Shown: positions 34,336-45,800 of the stretch, one piece after another
Layout of the letters: each line of letters begins with the position of its first letter
Position numbering within the stretch: the first letter of the stretch is position 1
Origin: Ectocarpus siliculosus
Taxonomy: Eukaryota; Sar; Phaeophyceae; Ectocarpales; Ectocarpaceae
Reading direction: 5' to 3'
Length of the DNA: 64,000 bases
Assembly: GCA_000310025.1 (NCBI GenBank)
Contig: FN648456.1
Coordinates: forward strand, 62,001-126,000
Position numbers and translations under genes: made by a program
The notes under the pieces: generated by a model
What the model saw: only the letters and a program-made list of their open reading frames with translations
Told to the model about the DNA's origin: nothing
Database searches by the model: none

Positions 34336-34522
34336 TGTTTGGGGTGCTCGGCAGAGTATACTGTCTATGGGGCCTCCGGGGGGTACGCGGATGAAATGTG
34401 TTGATGGGCATGCTGCATGGCGATGGTTTTGCCTACCGCATGTCTCTCACTCTCTAATCAACCAAGGTCTTGAGTCAACCTTCTTTCTCTTTCGGCCTCT
34501 GACGGGCTACCGCACCCAAACA
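34336..34522 (+). repeat. 3' LTR (187 bp)
   Basis: Identical by eye to 29885-30071. Preceded by the purine run at 34325-34334 and followed by the AGTAG target copy. Confidence 0.95.
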
Positions 34523-34829
34523 AGTAGTAAGTACGGACATGTGAGGTTACTGGGTAGAGAGAGCTCGGAACGGTTTTTCATGTGAAGACACAACAACAAC
34601 AATGAATGAAGGTCGACCCGTCCTGCGCCGTTCGGTATAAAATGATAAATGCGAAAGATGGATTGCGTAAAGATCCAGAGGGGTCTTTTTCGGCAGTGGC
34701 AAAGAAATATGCAGCCACACATCGCAAAAAAAAAAAAAGTTGAGCGGGATACCGTAGGAAATAGAACACCGCCTTCTCTGTTGTTGCAGGCAGGTTTGCT
34801 TCCACAACCCGGGAACCCAACCCACTCTT

Positions 34830-35330
34830 GTATTTCGGCCTACAAGACTCCAATCGACGCAAGCACCGGTAGGAGAGTGCGTGGCAGATGCCGTGACAGC
34901 ACAACTCCACTCTCCTACGACATCTATGTACAGTAATACTGCTGTCATTGTAGCACCATGTGGAAGATCTCCGAGGGGTCCTCCTGCGCGGTAACGACAA
35001 CATGGCGAGAGCTCTACGTGTGTGTACCTGTCGTCGACACATGTGGCAGCCTCGCGACACACGAACGGATGTTTGCATCGCATTGTACTTTGGTTCGCCG
35101 TGGCAGGAAGTATCCCATCCAGTTAGGTCTCGTTGCCGTAGTACGCGGACGTCGTTCGGCGTCTAGTCCATCCTGCTGTAGCAAAAACACAGCAGTAAAG
35201 CCGAGAATCTCACGGCTGTATCTCGACCTACGAGACTCCAATCAACAAACCAGCACTGGCAGAAGTGCGTGGAAGATACTGTGACAGCACAACTAAGTCG
35301 AAACTCGTACGACTTCTATGTACAGTCGGC
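34830..35330. repeat. Direct repeat of ~110 bp, two copies
   Basis: A block around CCTACAAGACTCCAATCGAC (34840-34935) recurs diverged at 35228-35325 (CCTACGAGACTCCAATCAAC). Both end near TCTATGTACAGT, followed by a GCTGTAG motif. No gene supported. Confidence 0.7.
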
Positions 35331-35589
35331 GTCTGGTCCATACTGCTGTAGAAATACAAGAATCGAGCCATTTTTTTTTTTTTCTAATAACAACAAATGT
35401 ATCACGTCACGACGACCATCCTGTGAGTATATATAGACTTAACTACAATATGTCGGAGGCCTGAGACCCAAGAGTTCAACCATTGTTGCACTCTAAAAGC
35501 AAGACGTTTTTTTTCGGTGCATCAGTTCGCGGTCGCCTTGAGACTTTTTTTTCGCCGGCTGTTGCCCGCTGCAGCGGGCCAGTCTCTGG

Positions 35590-35855
35590 ATCGCATCGCC
35601 CCTGTCGCGAGCTCGAAACTCCAAAGGCGAGTAGAGTTACAGCACGGTGAATGCACGCAACCACTTTTTCAGTCATTGAGCTAGACGTTGCGGTGCGGTA
35701 AATCGGTTTTAATTGTTTTGAAATGGGGTTCAAACAATTTTTTCGGCCATCTTCGCCGACGTGGGCGTGCCACTCTCACGATCACAGCGCCCCTGTCGCG
35801 AGCTCTAGACTCCAAGGGCGAGCCGAGTTGCAGCACCGTGAAGTACGGGTAAATA
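35590..35855. repeat. Direct repeat of ~70 bp, two copies
   Basis: GCCCCTGTCGCGAGCTC followed by ACTCCAA(A/G)GGCGAG and then GTTRCAGCACSGTGAA occurs at about 35595-35655 and 35788-35850. Confidence 0.75.
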
Positions 35856-36243
35856 TCGTGCATCCGGGCGCGTCTACGCAAGGGACTTCAAGGGGCTGTG
35901 ATCTCAAAAGAATCACGAAGCTCATTGGACGAGATTTCGGAGAACGTCAACTCATAAATCATGACACATACATACTTGAAGTACAAGCATATACAGTAGT
36001 AGTACCTAGCACAGACTTTTTTTTGCAGCATGGTCTCATCTGTAGATAGATATCGACAGACTGTCCGTACTAAGTCGTGTGTGTGCGTAGTTACCTAGAT
36101 ATGGGTGCGCGGATGCATCCGACTGTTGCTGTATATTAGTTTCCCATATGTCACAGAAGTACACCTTTTTTTTATGTAGTAAAACCATGTGAAATTTATT
36201 CCTTATATTTTCCCCTGTCACCCATCCGATATCCACTGCAAAG

Positions 36244-36504
36244 GTGCACTGCGAGTGTTCCGACGCAGCGACTAACGAGGAAGACCTGGCCGACGGGTGC
36301 ACGGGCGAGATCGTCGAGGACGATCTGATCATCAAGGATTGAGACTCCCCGCCGCTGCACTACCAGTGCGCCCGCCGCCGGTGGAACCAGACCATCAACG
36401 AGATCCTCAACAAGACCGACGAGCACCGCGACCTGGGAACAACCCACGACAAGGAGTCTTCCCAGCCCTCTGCCACCGTCCCAGCCGCCCTCGCCGACCT
36501 CTAA
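36244..36504 (+). pseudogene. Exon-like ORF interrupted by one in-frame TGA
   Basis: From an acceptor-like ACTGCAAAG|GTG at 36244 to a TAA at 36502 the frame is open except for a TGA at 36340-36342 (codon 33). Codons on both sides have strongly GC-rich third positions. Before the TGA: VHCECSDAATNEEDLADGCT, GEIVEDDLIIKD. After it: SPPLHYQCARRRWNQTINEI, LNKTDEHRDLG... to ALADL. I see no GT donor that would splice the TGA out. The simplest reading is a gene fragment inactivated by a nonsense mutation. A selenocysteine codon is a less likely alternative. Family not recognised. Confidence 0.5.
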
Positions 36505-36638
36505 AGTAAGACGCGTGTTTCCATTTCAGAGACAAGTAAACGTCTCAAGTTATTCAAGGCACATTTGTTGCCACCTTCAACTGGTTTTCGCCAACTACCA
36601 ATAGATAGAGTAAAGATATCACCCATGTCTGACAATCA

Positions 36639-37720
36639 TTGATGTCGGCCGACGCCAATTCATCGGGTAACTCGTTCAGCAGCCGCATCTCAAAATCGCC
36701 AAACACGATCACATACTGCACGTACCAAAGTTCCACACCCAGCCAGAGTAACACACCCTCAAGGAACGTACAAACAACTCCAACTCGACGACCACCTTCA
36801 GCTCGTCGAAATACCCAACGAAGGTCGCTCACCCAACCACGGACGACGCCTGAAACTCGAACACCACAAACCTGTCCGGATAACGCGCAACACGCAGACC
36901 TAGCAAGATCTCGCAGACGAAGACGTGCTGAAATACTAACGGAACGTCGACGTCGCAATGCAAACAATAACACACCACACGACTCAGACCCTGAACTCGA
37001 TATGATACGTCAACATTTTAGCCAAATGAGGAATCGTGCACCAAGGTTACCGGCACCCAGCCTAGACAGCCATCGCGGTTAGTTATGCTAATGACCAAAT
37101 CCGCCTTGGAGTGCAAGACATTGACTCGCAATCATTCGACTTCCCCTCGGCACCTTTCGAGCTAAAACACATGACGGATGGATTTGGATGATCCACAAAA
37201 TATCACATGTTCTCACTGCAATGCTCAACTTTGGAAAAAAGAAAAGAGAATAAATTGTTGTAACAAAGGCAAGTCGTGTATTCATCCTCTCAAATCTATC
37301 CCGCACCATCTTCTGGCGCTGTTTGAAACTACTAAATTCATTTCTGCTCAAAGAAGGTACAACGGGCTTGTCGGATTTACTGCATTAGGCGCAGGCGGTA
37401 TTCAAAAAAGGACATGGACTGAACCGCCAGCCCCTTCAATGCTCACCTTGCATGGACGTGCTTACCGCCGCATATTTGACCTCCAACAACACTATGAGAA
37501 CTATTCCGTGTCGAAGAAATCATCGCAGCTAAACGAATTTTTGATGCTCAGATAAACATCCACTTTCATGCCTCCACATTACCTCCTCCCCAACAACCTC
37601 TTTCTTCTGCTTTAAACTTACGTTATACGGTATCATCTAGGCATTATGACACGTACACGCTCTTACATCCATCTCCCCAATAATTGCATTCTGCCGCCAG
37701 CGCAGGCACCCTACCGCCTG
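36639..37720 (+). pseudogene. Decayed Helitron replicase/helicase N-terminal region
   Basis: Helitrons are rolling-circle DNA transposons whose large protein starts with a zinc-binding region. Here 37185-37555 reads CSHCNAQLWKKEKRINCCNKG followed by RRYNGLVGFTALGAGG and LTLHGRAYRRIFD, which fits the conserved C..C.A..W...CC..G, then YN..F.F(T)S.G, then HG..YHRI order of Helitron-like N-termini. The upstream frame (36639-37082, Thr/Pro/Arg-rich, ending MIRQHFSQMRNRAP) and the segment 37092-37192 (FDFPSAPFELKHMTDGF) lie in other frames. A further segment (37490-37660, EEIIAAKRIFDAQINIHFHA) is again shifted. No Rep (HUH) motif or helicase domain is present. It is a frameshifted, truncated copy. 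Confidence 0.55.
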
Positions 37721-37984
37721 CACCATCATCGACATCATCGCGGCCATCACCATCGCGCTTCAACATTAAGAAGATCGAGACCTGACAAGGCTGCAAACGA
37801 AACCATACCTTCCGCAGTGGTAATCGGCAATAACCACCAGGACCGTAAGGGGCAACGATGACCCGAGGCGGGAGGCGTCAACTCTTTCTCCGTCAACTAG
37901 CACCCACTTTGTCTGAATGTTGTAGGTGTTCGACTCCTTTCACCGCATATCGGCGTCATTGGAGGGGGACATAGAGAAGGGCGC

Positions 37985-38130
37985 GACATTAGAGCGGATC
38001 GACACTGAAGAAGTTAGAATATGACCATTCGAGCGGGACGACACTGAAAAAGTTAGAATAATAGCTCCAGAACATTAGAGGGGGGCATTAGAGAAAGGCA
38101 CGACACTGAAGAAGTTTGAATTTGAGAGCT
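37985..38130. repeat. Three degenerate ~45-65-bp tandem units
   Basis: CATT(A/C)GAG.. followed by CGACACTGAARAAGTTWGAAT occurs at about 37990, 38025 and 38085. It follows the Helitron-like remnant, but the relation is unproven. Confidence 0.6.
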
Positions 38131-38557
38131 AGGCGGCAACACACCATCAACTACCGGCAATACCGTCGAACAATTGCAGTGTTCGTTCTTTCTTTGGCCC
38201 CTTTGGGGAGGATATTGGCCACCGCAAAGCCACTTAGAGAACGTTTCCTGAGAGTGTGACTACGTTCTTACCGGCGCAAGAATGGGGAGGCGACCGTAGC
38301 TTACATCTCCTTTTCGTCCGCACCGGGTGAAGCTAGACAACAATTCACGTACACGCGACTCTTTCGGCTTCATGTTACACCGGGAACGACACATTTCTCG
38401 GATACAACGCGAAAATCTTCACGCCGTTCATTCGGTCATCCTGCGGCTTCATGCCCTTGGTATGCTGTGCACAGCCTTCACACCTTCCCTTTAAGCCTAC
38501 TGCTGAGGACGAGGGCGCCTCTGCGCCCGAAGTCCGGAGCCCTTGAATATATAACAT

Positions 38558-39272
38558 GATAAAAACACACACAGAAAGACTACCCATTCGAGATATTCCC
38601 ACAGTCGAACGGGATGTGGTGGGTTGATACAGTAGAATATGTAGCAATCGTACAATGATGTGCATAGATAGGTCGACGGCCCATGACGCTGCTTGCTTTT
38701 TTTTTTTCATTGCAATCTACCGTCGACCATAGACCCCCAACGGTGTGGTAAGTACAGTTGAACGGTTGAGGCTTCCCACAACGGTGGGTCAAAATGTGTT
38801 GGACTACGGTCTACTGTAGTGGGGTAATTACCGCCTAGAATTTTCCGCCTGCACATACATGGAGTGTGGACGCAGCAGGCTACTATAGTCTACGTGCTGT
38901 ACCTCCTATATAGAGAACAGACAGTAACATCAGCCACTTAGCCGTTTCTCGGTCTTGTACTCTGTTAAAGAGAATGTACGATTGTTACAAGGCTGCAGGC
39001 TGCATAGAAAGCAAGTGAAACAGAAGCGACAAGTAAGGCAACTCGCCCGTTACCTGCTGCTGCTGTTCACGAACGAACGCCGGCAACTCGTAGGGCTCGG
39101 TCCTTGCTCTCTCCACCCCCCCTGTTTCTCGAGGCGTTGTTTCGAGAACGAGTTACTGAGCCTTATCGATCAAAAATACAAACACAGTAGTCTAGACTAT
39201 ATATTGGATGGAGTCTTTTCAGCGAGTGAGTCTGTTTTTAAGTCTATACGCCAATTCAATGATTTAGTCTAG
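38558..39272. repeat. Longer copy of the ACACAGAAAGACTACCC dispersed element
   Basis: The left end (AAAAACACACACAGAAAGAC, TACCCATTCGAGATATTCCC, GTCGAACGGGATGTGGTGGG) and right end (GGATGGAGTCTTTTCAGCGA, TTTTTAAGTCTATACGCC) match both halves of the 160-bp copy at 8662-8820. About 600 bp of interior is present only here. No ORF in it looks coding. Confidence 0.65.
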
Positions 39273-39494
39273 ACTGATACCCCAGCTGGTGCTAAATACC
39301 AGATGTACATAATAATAAGCACAAGAACGTAATGACATCTCAGTTATCCTTCGAATATGTATGTACACACACCGTAGGGATGCAAGAGAACACACGGGGG
39401 TGGGTTGTTGTTCTTGTGTTCACATTGCAACCGTTCCGGTCTCCGCTTGGTACCTTCTATTGTCCGTACTGGTCCAACTGACGCCGACGCCTTC

Positions 39495-39690
39495 CGTGGT
39501 GTGCGATCGATTTTCAAAGCGTAATTTCTCCCCAACCAGGAGTGTGCGAGCGCCACAACTGATACCTCTCAGGAAAGCTCTCGATGAGATATTTCCAAAA
39601 CCAACCACCCTTTTCGACAGCGGGACCCTCCTGGTTATGGATAAAACACGCTTTGGAAATCGATCGCACCCCCGTGCGTTCTCTCGCGCA
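39495..39690. mobile_element. Diverged MITE with ~40-bp terminal inverted repeats
   Basis: GTGCGATCGATTTTCAAAGC near 39508 is mirrored by GCTTTGGAAATCGATCGCAC near 39650. The pairing extends through CCAACCAGGAG/...CCTGGTTATGG. The centre contains GGAAAGCTCTCGATGAGATA, shared with the MITEs at 8203 and 9401. Confidence 0.65.
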
Positions 39691-39699
39691 CATTTCAAT

Positions 39700-42600
39700 A
39701 CATTCCCTCCCTCCCTGTGGTTCTCTGCTGACTGGGTCAACGACGAAATTATCGGGGGAGAATCCCTCCGTTATGTCTTGTGCCAAATAGTGAACATTGA
39801 CAGGGAACACGGCGCAGTGCCGTTTGACTTGCTGGTTTTGCTCTGTAGAACGGGCCCACCATAAAATTAAGAAACTCAGCTCAATCTCGGCCACAACCTA
39901 AGAAACGCCACACCAATAGGAAACATGATCGTGCGATACCCGCCAGATACAAGAAACAAGGGGTTGCAAGGGGAGCGTGTCCAATAAGAAACGTCCCACT
40001 GATGATGATGCTGCTGCTGCCATGCTCCCTACCCCTGCATAGCTCATGTATATATTTATTGGTAGGGGGGGGGAGGACATTTTCGCGGCGGCCCCCGTGC
40101 CGCCGCGCCGCCGCGGGCTGCGAACCCACCACCCACTGCTGCTGTAGTATTGTGTTCGTTTCTTCGCCAAAAACAAGAAAATAATCAAACAAGAGAAATC
40201 AGCAGGTAGGTGCGACGGCCCAAAGGAAAAAGGAATAAGAAATCCGGTTTAAGAAATTGGGCCGACTTCGGGTGGTCCTTCTGCCCAAAACAAGAAGGTG
40301 AGGCTTGACCCGATTTTGACGTTTCTTATCTCCGGGCCCGTTCTGTAGTTGATGTTGTAGATATATGATTTTCGGAAAATATGTGGTATAGTCTATTTGA
40401 AAAACCACACGGAAAGATTATTTATTATTATTGCAACTAGAATTTCCAATCAATCAAGTTGAATTGTGATAGATCAAAACGCGACCAGTAGTCTATGTAT
40501 GTATGTTATCTTCGGCGTTGCCTCTCTGAAGCAAACTGTTTTATTTTTCAGTTTGGTGCGTTTTTTCGGTATGGATGGCTGATGAAACCCCCCCAAAAAC
40601 CCAACGATTTGATGTTCACGGGTCCATCACATCGGTGGTGGTGCGGTTGCTGCAAAGTGGACCCTGAGATTCAAAAACTTACGTAGTACAGAGACGATGT
40701 ACATAGAGTCCGATCTTCTCCCGAGCCACTATATTTCTCGTAGGAAACAAGGAAGACGTCGAGCGGGTGTAGAGGAGAGAAACAGCGCGCATGATCGCAC
40801 ACGGTCGCGCAAGCCTGGCGTTGGCAGCATGCTTGCACATCGGCGCGCCGTAATTCACTCAACCCCGACACACTTATTCTGCACCGAACCAACACAAAAA
40901 ACACGACAAGCCTACTCTTTCTGAAAAACCCAACACGTCTGTCTTTGAAAAATGCTTCAATCATGCATACTACGTAGCATCCGAACAAACGACCAACAAC
41001 GTAGCAATAAACCATTCCACCATCATCCTCAAGCGCACACCGCGTCGTCTTCTTGTTGTATCGACGGCCCCAACTGACACCAGCGGAGTGAATGAGATAC
41101 ATTTTGGTAACGCAGTTCGATCTAGCACGGAAAGCCACCTGCAAAACGCTGTGATGCCCTCAACTTCCTCGTACGTTACAAAAAGCTTCACGTTAAGAGT
41201 GGTAGGACAAGCGCTGGTCATCATGGGTGAGAACGGCTTGATTAACCTTCAACAACTTTCTGAAGCTATTTGATCATCTGCTTCGCGGTGACGATGGAAG
41301 ATCCGCCGTTTCCCTCCCTCTCTGTGTCGAGCAAGCCTCTTCTTGTTGCTCTTAGCCACCAAAGGGTTTGGCACAAAGTTTGCTGAGCAAGGCTTGCTCC
41401 ATGCCTCTCCTCTCTCCGTGTATCATCGACGGTCCGGTGTGTATCCAGCTGCGGCGTAGTATTGTTGTGTTTACTATAGTAAGTGTTATTTAGATCATGT
41501 GATAGCTCTGTAGCATTTTTGTGACCACGCGGACCGAGACCTATATGTAATTAGATTTGGGGAATAGCAACTGACATTCGAGCATACTGTGGAGACAACA
41601 ATAACATCCACCAAGGAACGAAGAAAATTGGAGTTACCGTGAGTCTTCCCTGCCTCACAAGCATCACTCCACTTGTCACCCATCACACCGAACCAACACA
41701 AATATATTTTTAATGGTACAGTACTGCGGTACCATTCATTATGTTCACTTGCCTGAAACCCAACCGTTGGACACAGCAGGGAACTAGAGTAGTTACGCAC
41801 AGTACACACGCCGTATGAATGTAGCAGTAGCAGTAGCAGCAGCAGCGCTACTTGGGCACACAAACAGAACACGCATGCATGGGGACAAACAGAAAATGGA
41901 AGAGGGTTTCTTTAAAGCAGTAATAGAGGCCCCCCGGCTTAAATCAGACCACCTTCGCCCGCGAGCAATCGCAACTCCGAATGAAGGAGTGAATAGTAAA
42001 GGAATAGACACGACGACAACAAGATGCAGTGGCGATCGAGATCCTCGTTCTTGAGATGCTGACGAGAGCTTCTGGCTACTGCTGCGCTACGTTGAATGCA
42101 CGTGCACGCTTGCGGTGCTCGTGACAAATTGAATTATTGAATGTATTCACCGTAGATTGCACAAGATATTGCACCGCCCCCACCCCCGCATGATGAAATT
42201 GGGGTTCAAAACCACACGGACGGGTCCATTTCGTGATGGTGTGTATGATGTCATATTCTGCTGGGACCCACACGTGGAATGAATAAAAATGAATCTCATC
42301 CCATCTCTGCATGCGCTGTTTATGCGTTTGTACACCTGGCACATTTCTACTGATGATGCAGGATGATTATGACGCAGCAAGGACCTTTGAGATTCATACG
42401 CAGCAAGGACCCTTGAGATTCATAACCTGCCGAACTTCTGCATAAAATCGAACGATGGAGAGTGCGCATGAATGCACACGGTGGCACAGTGCTGGCCTAT
42501 GCACAATGCTTGCACTTTTTCGGCGGGCGAACCGTGCGCGTTTTCGTCGTATCATGCGTTGTTAGCAATAGGTAGGTCGAGTTGACAACTCATTCAGCCC

Positions 42601-43780
42601 ACGCACACATTCATCGACTAAACCACCACTACTGCAATGAATAGACATACATGATGATGCCGTTGCGTTTGTTACCACCAAGCGGACACTGACAATTCGA
42701 TTTTTTCCCGAGATGGGTCAACAAGAAAACAAGATCGGTGAAGAGGAGAGAACCCGCTCACATACACTTTTGTGGCGCGTGCTACTGCTCTCGGAGGGTT
42801 ACGAAATTTGGCGAGGGCCCACGAATCACGATGCCTACCGAGGCATCCTCAAAATATCGCGAGGCGTGCCCTGTTGGGCGACATCGGTCTGTTGGCTGGT
42901 GTCAATCAGACAGTAACAATCGCTTTCTCCGAACCTTGCTCGATCGAGAAGACAAACAGAGCGATGAAGCGCGGTGAAGACAAGAGACTGCAGTATATAC
43001 TGTAGCGCGCATGGTCGCAAATGGCCGCAACCTTGTGGCGTACGCTACTGTACGCCGAAAAAAGTCTACGAAACTGTGCGAGGGGAGGCATACTCAAGAT
43101 ATCGCCGGACGTGCGCCGTACTGGAGGTCGACCCAGGTCTGTTGATTCTGCCTCACAAGCTCACCATGAGATTCTAACATTATCCCGAACAGAGCGATGA
43201 GGATGGCAAGGAGATGAACCAGTGAGGAAGACGAGAGAGAAACAGCGCGCATGGTCGCACACGACCGCACACTTGTGACTTTTGCTACTGCACGCGGAAG
43301 TCATTCAAACTTGACGACTGGCCATGATTAGCGATGGATGCCCTATCGAGGCATCCTCGAGATGTCGCGAGCCATGCGCCATAGGTTGAGATTGACTCTT
43401 GAGACACGGTCGGGCAAGGGTGGGGGAATGGGAATAAGAGGGTCGGTCTGCAACAAAAAAGGATCTAGGTCGGAGAGACTGAAGCTTACAGCTTTCAGAA
43501 TTTCACAAGGAAAGGCTCTTTCCCGCCGTTTTTGAAATCTACAAATGCGACATTTGATCCCGTTGGGTTTTCGTATCATCAGTGATGCATTAGATAAGAA
43601 GACTGGTGTACAGCGTGCGCGGTAATCAGGGTATAGCAGTCGGTTTTTATCAGGTTTTAGGTTGTTTCCTGTCTTGTTTGGTGTGGTGGGCAAACAGCAA
43701 AAAACAAGAAAAAACGTTTTCAACCGATAGAATGCATGCATGGATGGATGAAAGAAGAACACCACTATCTTTCTGTGTAG
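39700..43780. other. Intergenic, repeat-containing region
   Basis: No supported gene. It contains recurring blocks: CAGCGCGCATGRTCGCACACG (40789, 43005, 43242) and GCCTACCGAGGCATCCTCAA / GCCCTATCGAGGCATCCTCGA (about 42832 and 43340), which belong to the repeat family continued at 43.9-45.8 kb. Confidence 0.4.
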
Positions 43781-43949
43781 ACTAGAAGCACGACGGACGA
43801 ACTATTATCTCAATGCGCTTGCCGTCGCGATAGATGCGCACCGCTACCGCCATACGAACGAGCAGACTGTTGACAAACCTGACTACGATAACCGTACGAC
43901 CATTGCAGCACATTCCGACAATAACAGCAGCAACCGCAGCAGCAGCCGC

Positions 43950-44290
43950 ATGTGTACAATGGTCACTCAAGAACAAACGCAAAAAAAAAGCAAAATGTGG
44001 CGCGCAGCCCGCAGGACCCTTTTTCGCTGTTCAACCGGGCCGTTCCCATGGCGAAACAGGCAAGGAACAGTCAAGGCCGACTCTTGCCGGCCACAGGAAG
44101 CGGAAGTCGCTCAAACTCGGGGACGGCTCATGACTTGCGATTCCACATCGAACCATACTCGAGGCGCCACGAGATTTGCACTGTAGCTCGAGATCAGCAT
44201 TTTAGACCGGGTCGGGCAGGGGTGGGGCATGCGAATGAAACTTCCACGGATAATGAACGATGAGACTGAAGCTAAAGCTTCAAAATTTCC
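43950..44290. repeat. Dispersed repeat, copy A (~340 bp)
   Basis: Direct repeat of 45462-45800, sharing ATGGTCACTCA, GTGGCGCGCAGC, CGTTCCCATGGCGAAACAG, CTCGGGGACGGCTCATG and GATGAGACTGAAGCT. Short ORFs do not keep the same frame between copies, so it is probably non-coding. A third partial match is at about 43395-43500. Confidence 0.8.
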
Positions 44291-45461
44291 CAAGCCTTGG
44301 ACGTGTCAGTGGGCATGGTACAATAGGATATGGTGGTGTGTTGACAAGTGGAATGGACGGGGTGCGAGTAAAAAGTCCGGGGCGCAGTCATGAACATGGC
44401 AAGTAAACACCCCTCCCAACAAAAATTTATGGTGGGCGGGTGGCTGGGGGACCCCAACAAACAAAGCATGAAAGAAAAATGAAAAAAGAAGATCAAAGCC
44501 ATGTGAGCCAGGCGCGACAGGCTTGAGGGAGGAGGCAAAAGAAGCATAGAAAACCCACCGTGGTCGTCGCTCGCTCTGGGCCGCTGGAACATGTCACATA
44601 GTACTGCATGTCCAGCATTAGGTAGGGCCCTAAGTCCATTGTTTGAAAAAAAACAGGTAGCGCACATTGCCTCTCATGCAGCAGCCGGTGCACGGGTAGC
44701 CCCTTACTCAGTAAAATGCAAAACCACTGCGCTTGACGTAGTTTGATGTTGTTGGGACCCCACCGGCGAAAGGCGAGAGAGAGACAGGTAGACTAAAAGA
44801 AGAGAACGGAGAGAAGACAAGGCATTCACTCTCGAGAAGACCCTCACTCACTCTCGTCCCTTTGGCCCACCGCAGGCTGTCAGACATCAATCTGTACCGA
44901 ACGGCGGTATCCGAAGTGGGCTCAGTAACAACAAACACAACAACCACAAGTCGCCGAGTTGGAACTAGACTAGAGTAGTGCGGACTTTCATCCTTCTGTG
45001 ACGAAGTGAGAACAGAAATCATGACTACACGGACGAACTAGTAGTCCGTCCGCGATTGATGTGCACCGCTGCACAAGAGGAGCAGGCTGTTGGTTGTCAT
45101 TCCTCCTCACTTTCTGTTGTAAATAAGGTTGTGCTGCCATCTACCTTTACCTTTCCTTATCGCTCAAGTTACGACTGACTACGCAGCAGACTCAAAAAGC
45201 ATCAACACCCTTATTCGATGTATGCCACCCATGCATGCATATGCCGCTTAGACTACTACGATGCGTACCACCCATGCATATGCAGCAAGAGAGAAAAAAG
45301 GCCTGTTGTTTTCTGTCTCAACTGTTGTGCTGCTGTTGCTTTTCATGTATAACGACACGCAGGCGACAAAGTAAGTGACGCGCATCGCCTTCTGCGCGAC
45401 GCGTGCACCCCACAGCGACAGACACGATAGCCTTCAACCTCTGAAGCAATTCAGCAACAGC

Positions 45462-45800
45462 AGCATGGTCACTCAGAAAAAAAAAAAAACGATTGTGGCG
45501 CGCAGCACGCAGGACCCTCTTTCGCTGTCCAACCGGCCGTTCCCATGGCGAAACAGACAAGGAACAGGCAAGGCCGAGTCGTGTCGGCCACAGCAGGTGG
45601 AAGCTGCTGAAACTCGGGGACGGCTCATGGTTTGCGATTGCCTACCGAACCATACGTCGGGCGCCACGAGGTTTAAACTGTAGCTCGAGATCGGCATTTG
45701 AGACAGGGTCGGGCAAGGGGTGGGCTATCCGAATAAAAGTTCCACCCACCCACGGATATTGAAAGATGAGACTGAAGCTTAGACTGAAGCTAAAGCTTCA
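45462..45800. repeat. Dispersed repeat, copy B (~340 bp)
   Basis: Second copy of the 43950-44290 repeat, with small indels and roughly 15-20% divergence by eye. The sequence upstream of both copies (CACGGACGAACTA..., GATGTGCACCGCT) is also related. Confidence 0.8.

Larger units (their letters stand above)
29885..34522 (+). mobile_element. Complete non-autonomous LTR retrotransposon (Gag-only, TR-GAG-like)
   Basis: Two 187-bp direct repeats (29885-30071 and 34336-34522), identical by eye, begin TGTTTGGGG and end CCCAAACA (TG...CA). They enclose 4.26 kb. The 5 bp AGTAG stands on both sides (29880-29884 and 34523-34527), the target duplication expected of retroviral-type integrase. The only long ORF with recognisable features is Gag-like (30323-32620). 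I see no protease, reverse transcriptase, RNase H or integrase, so it must be mobilised in trans. A purine run GCAGGGGGG just before the 3' LTR is a polypurine-tract candidate. No clear tRNA primer-binding site was found after the 5' LTR. Identical LTRs imply recent insertion. It landed inside an older dispersed repeat (34530-34605, also at 11905-11985). Confidence 0.92.
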
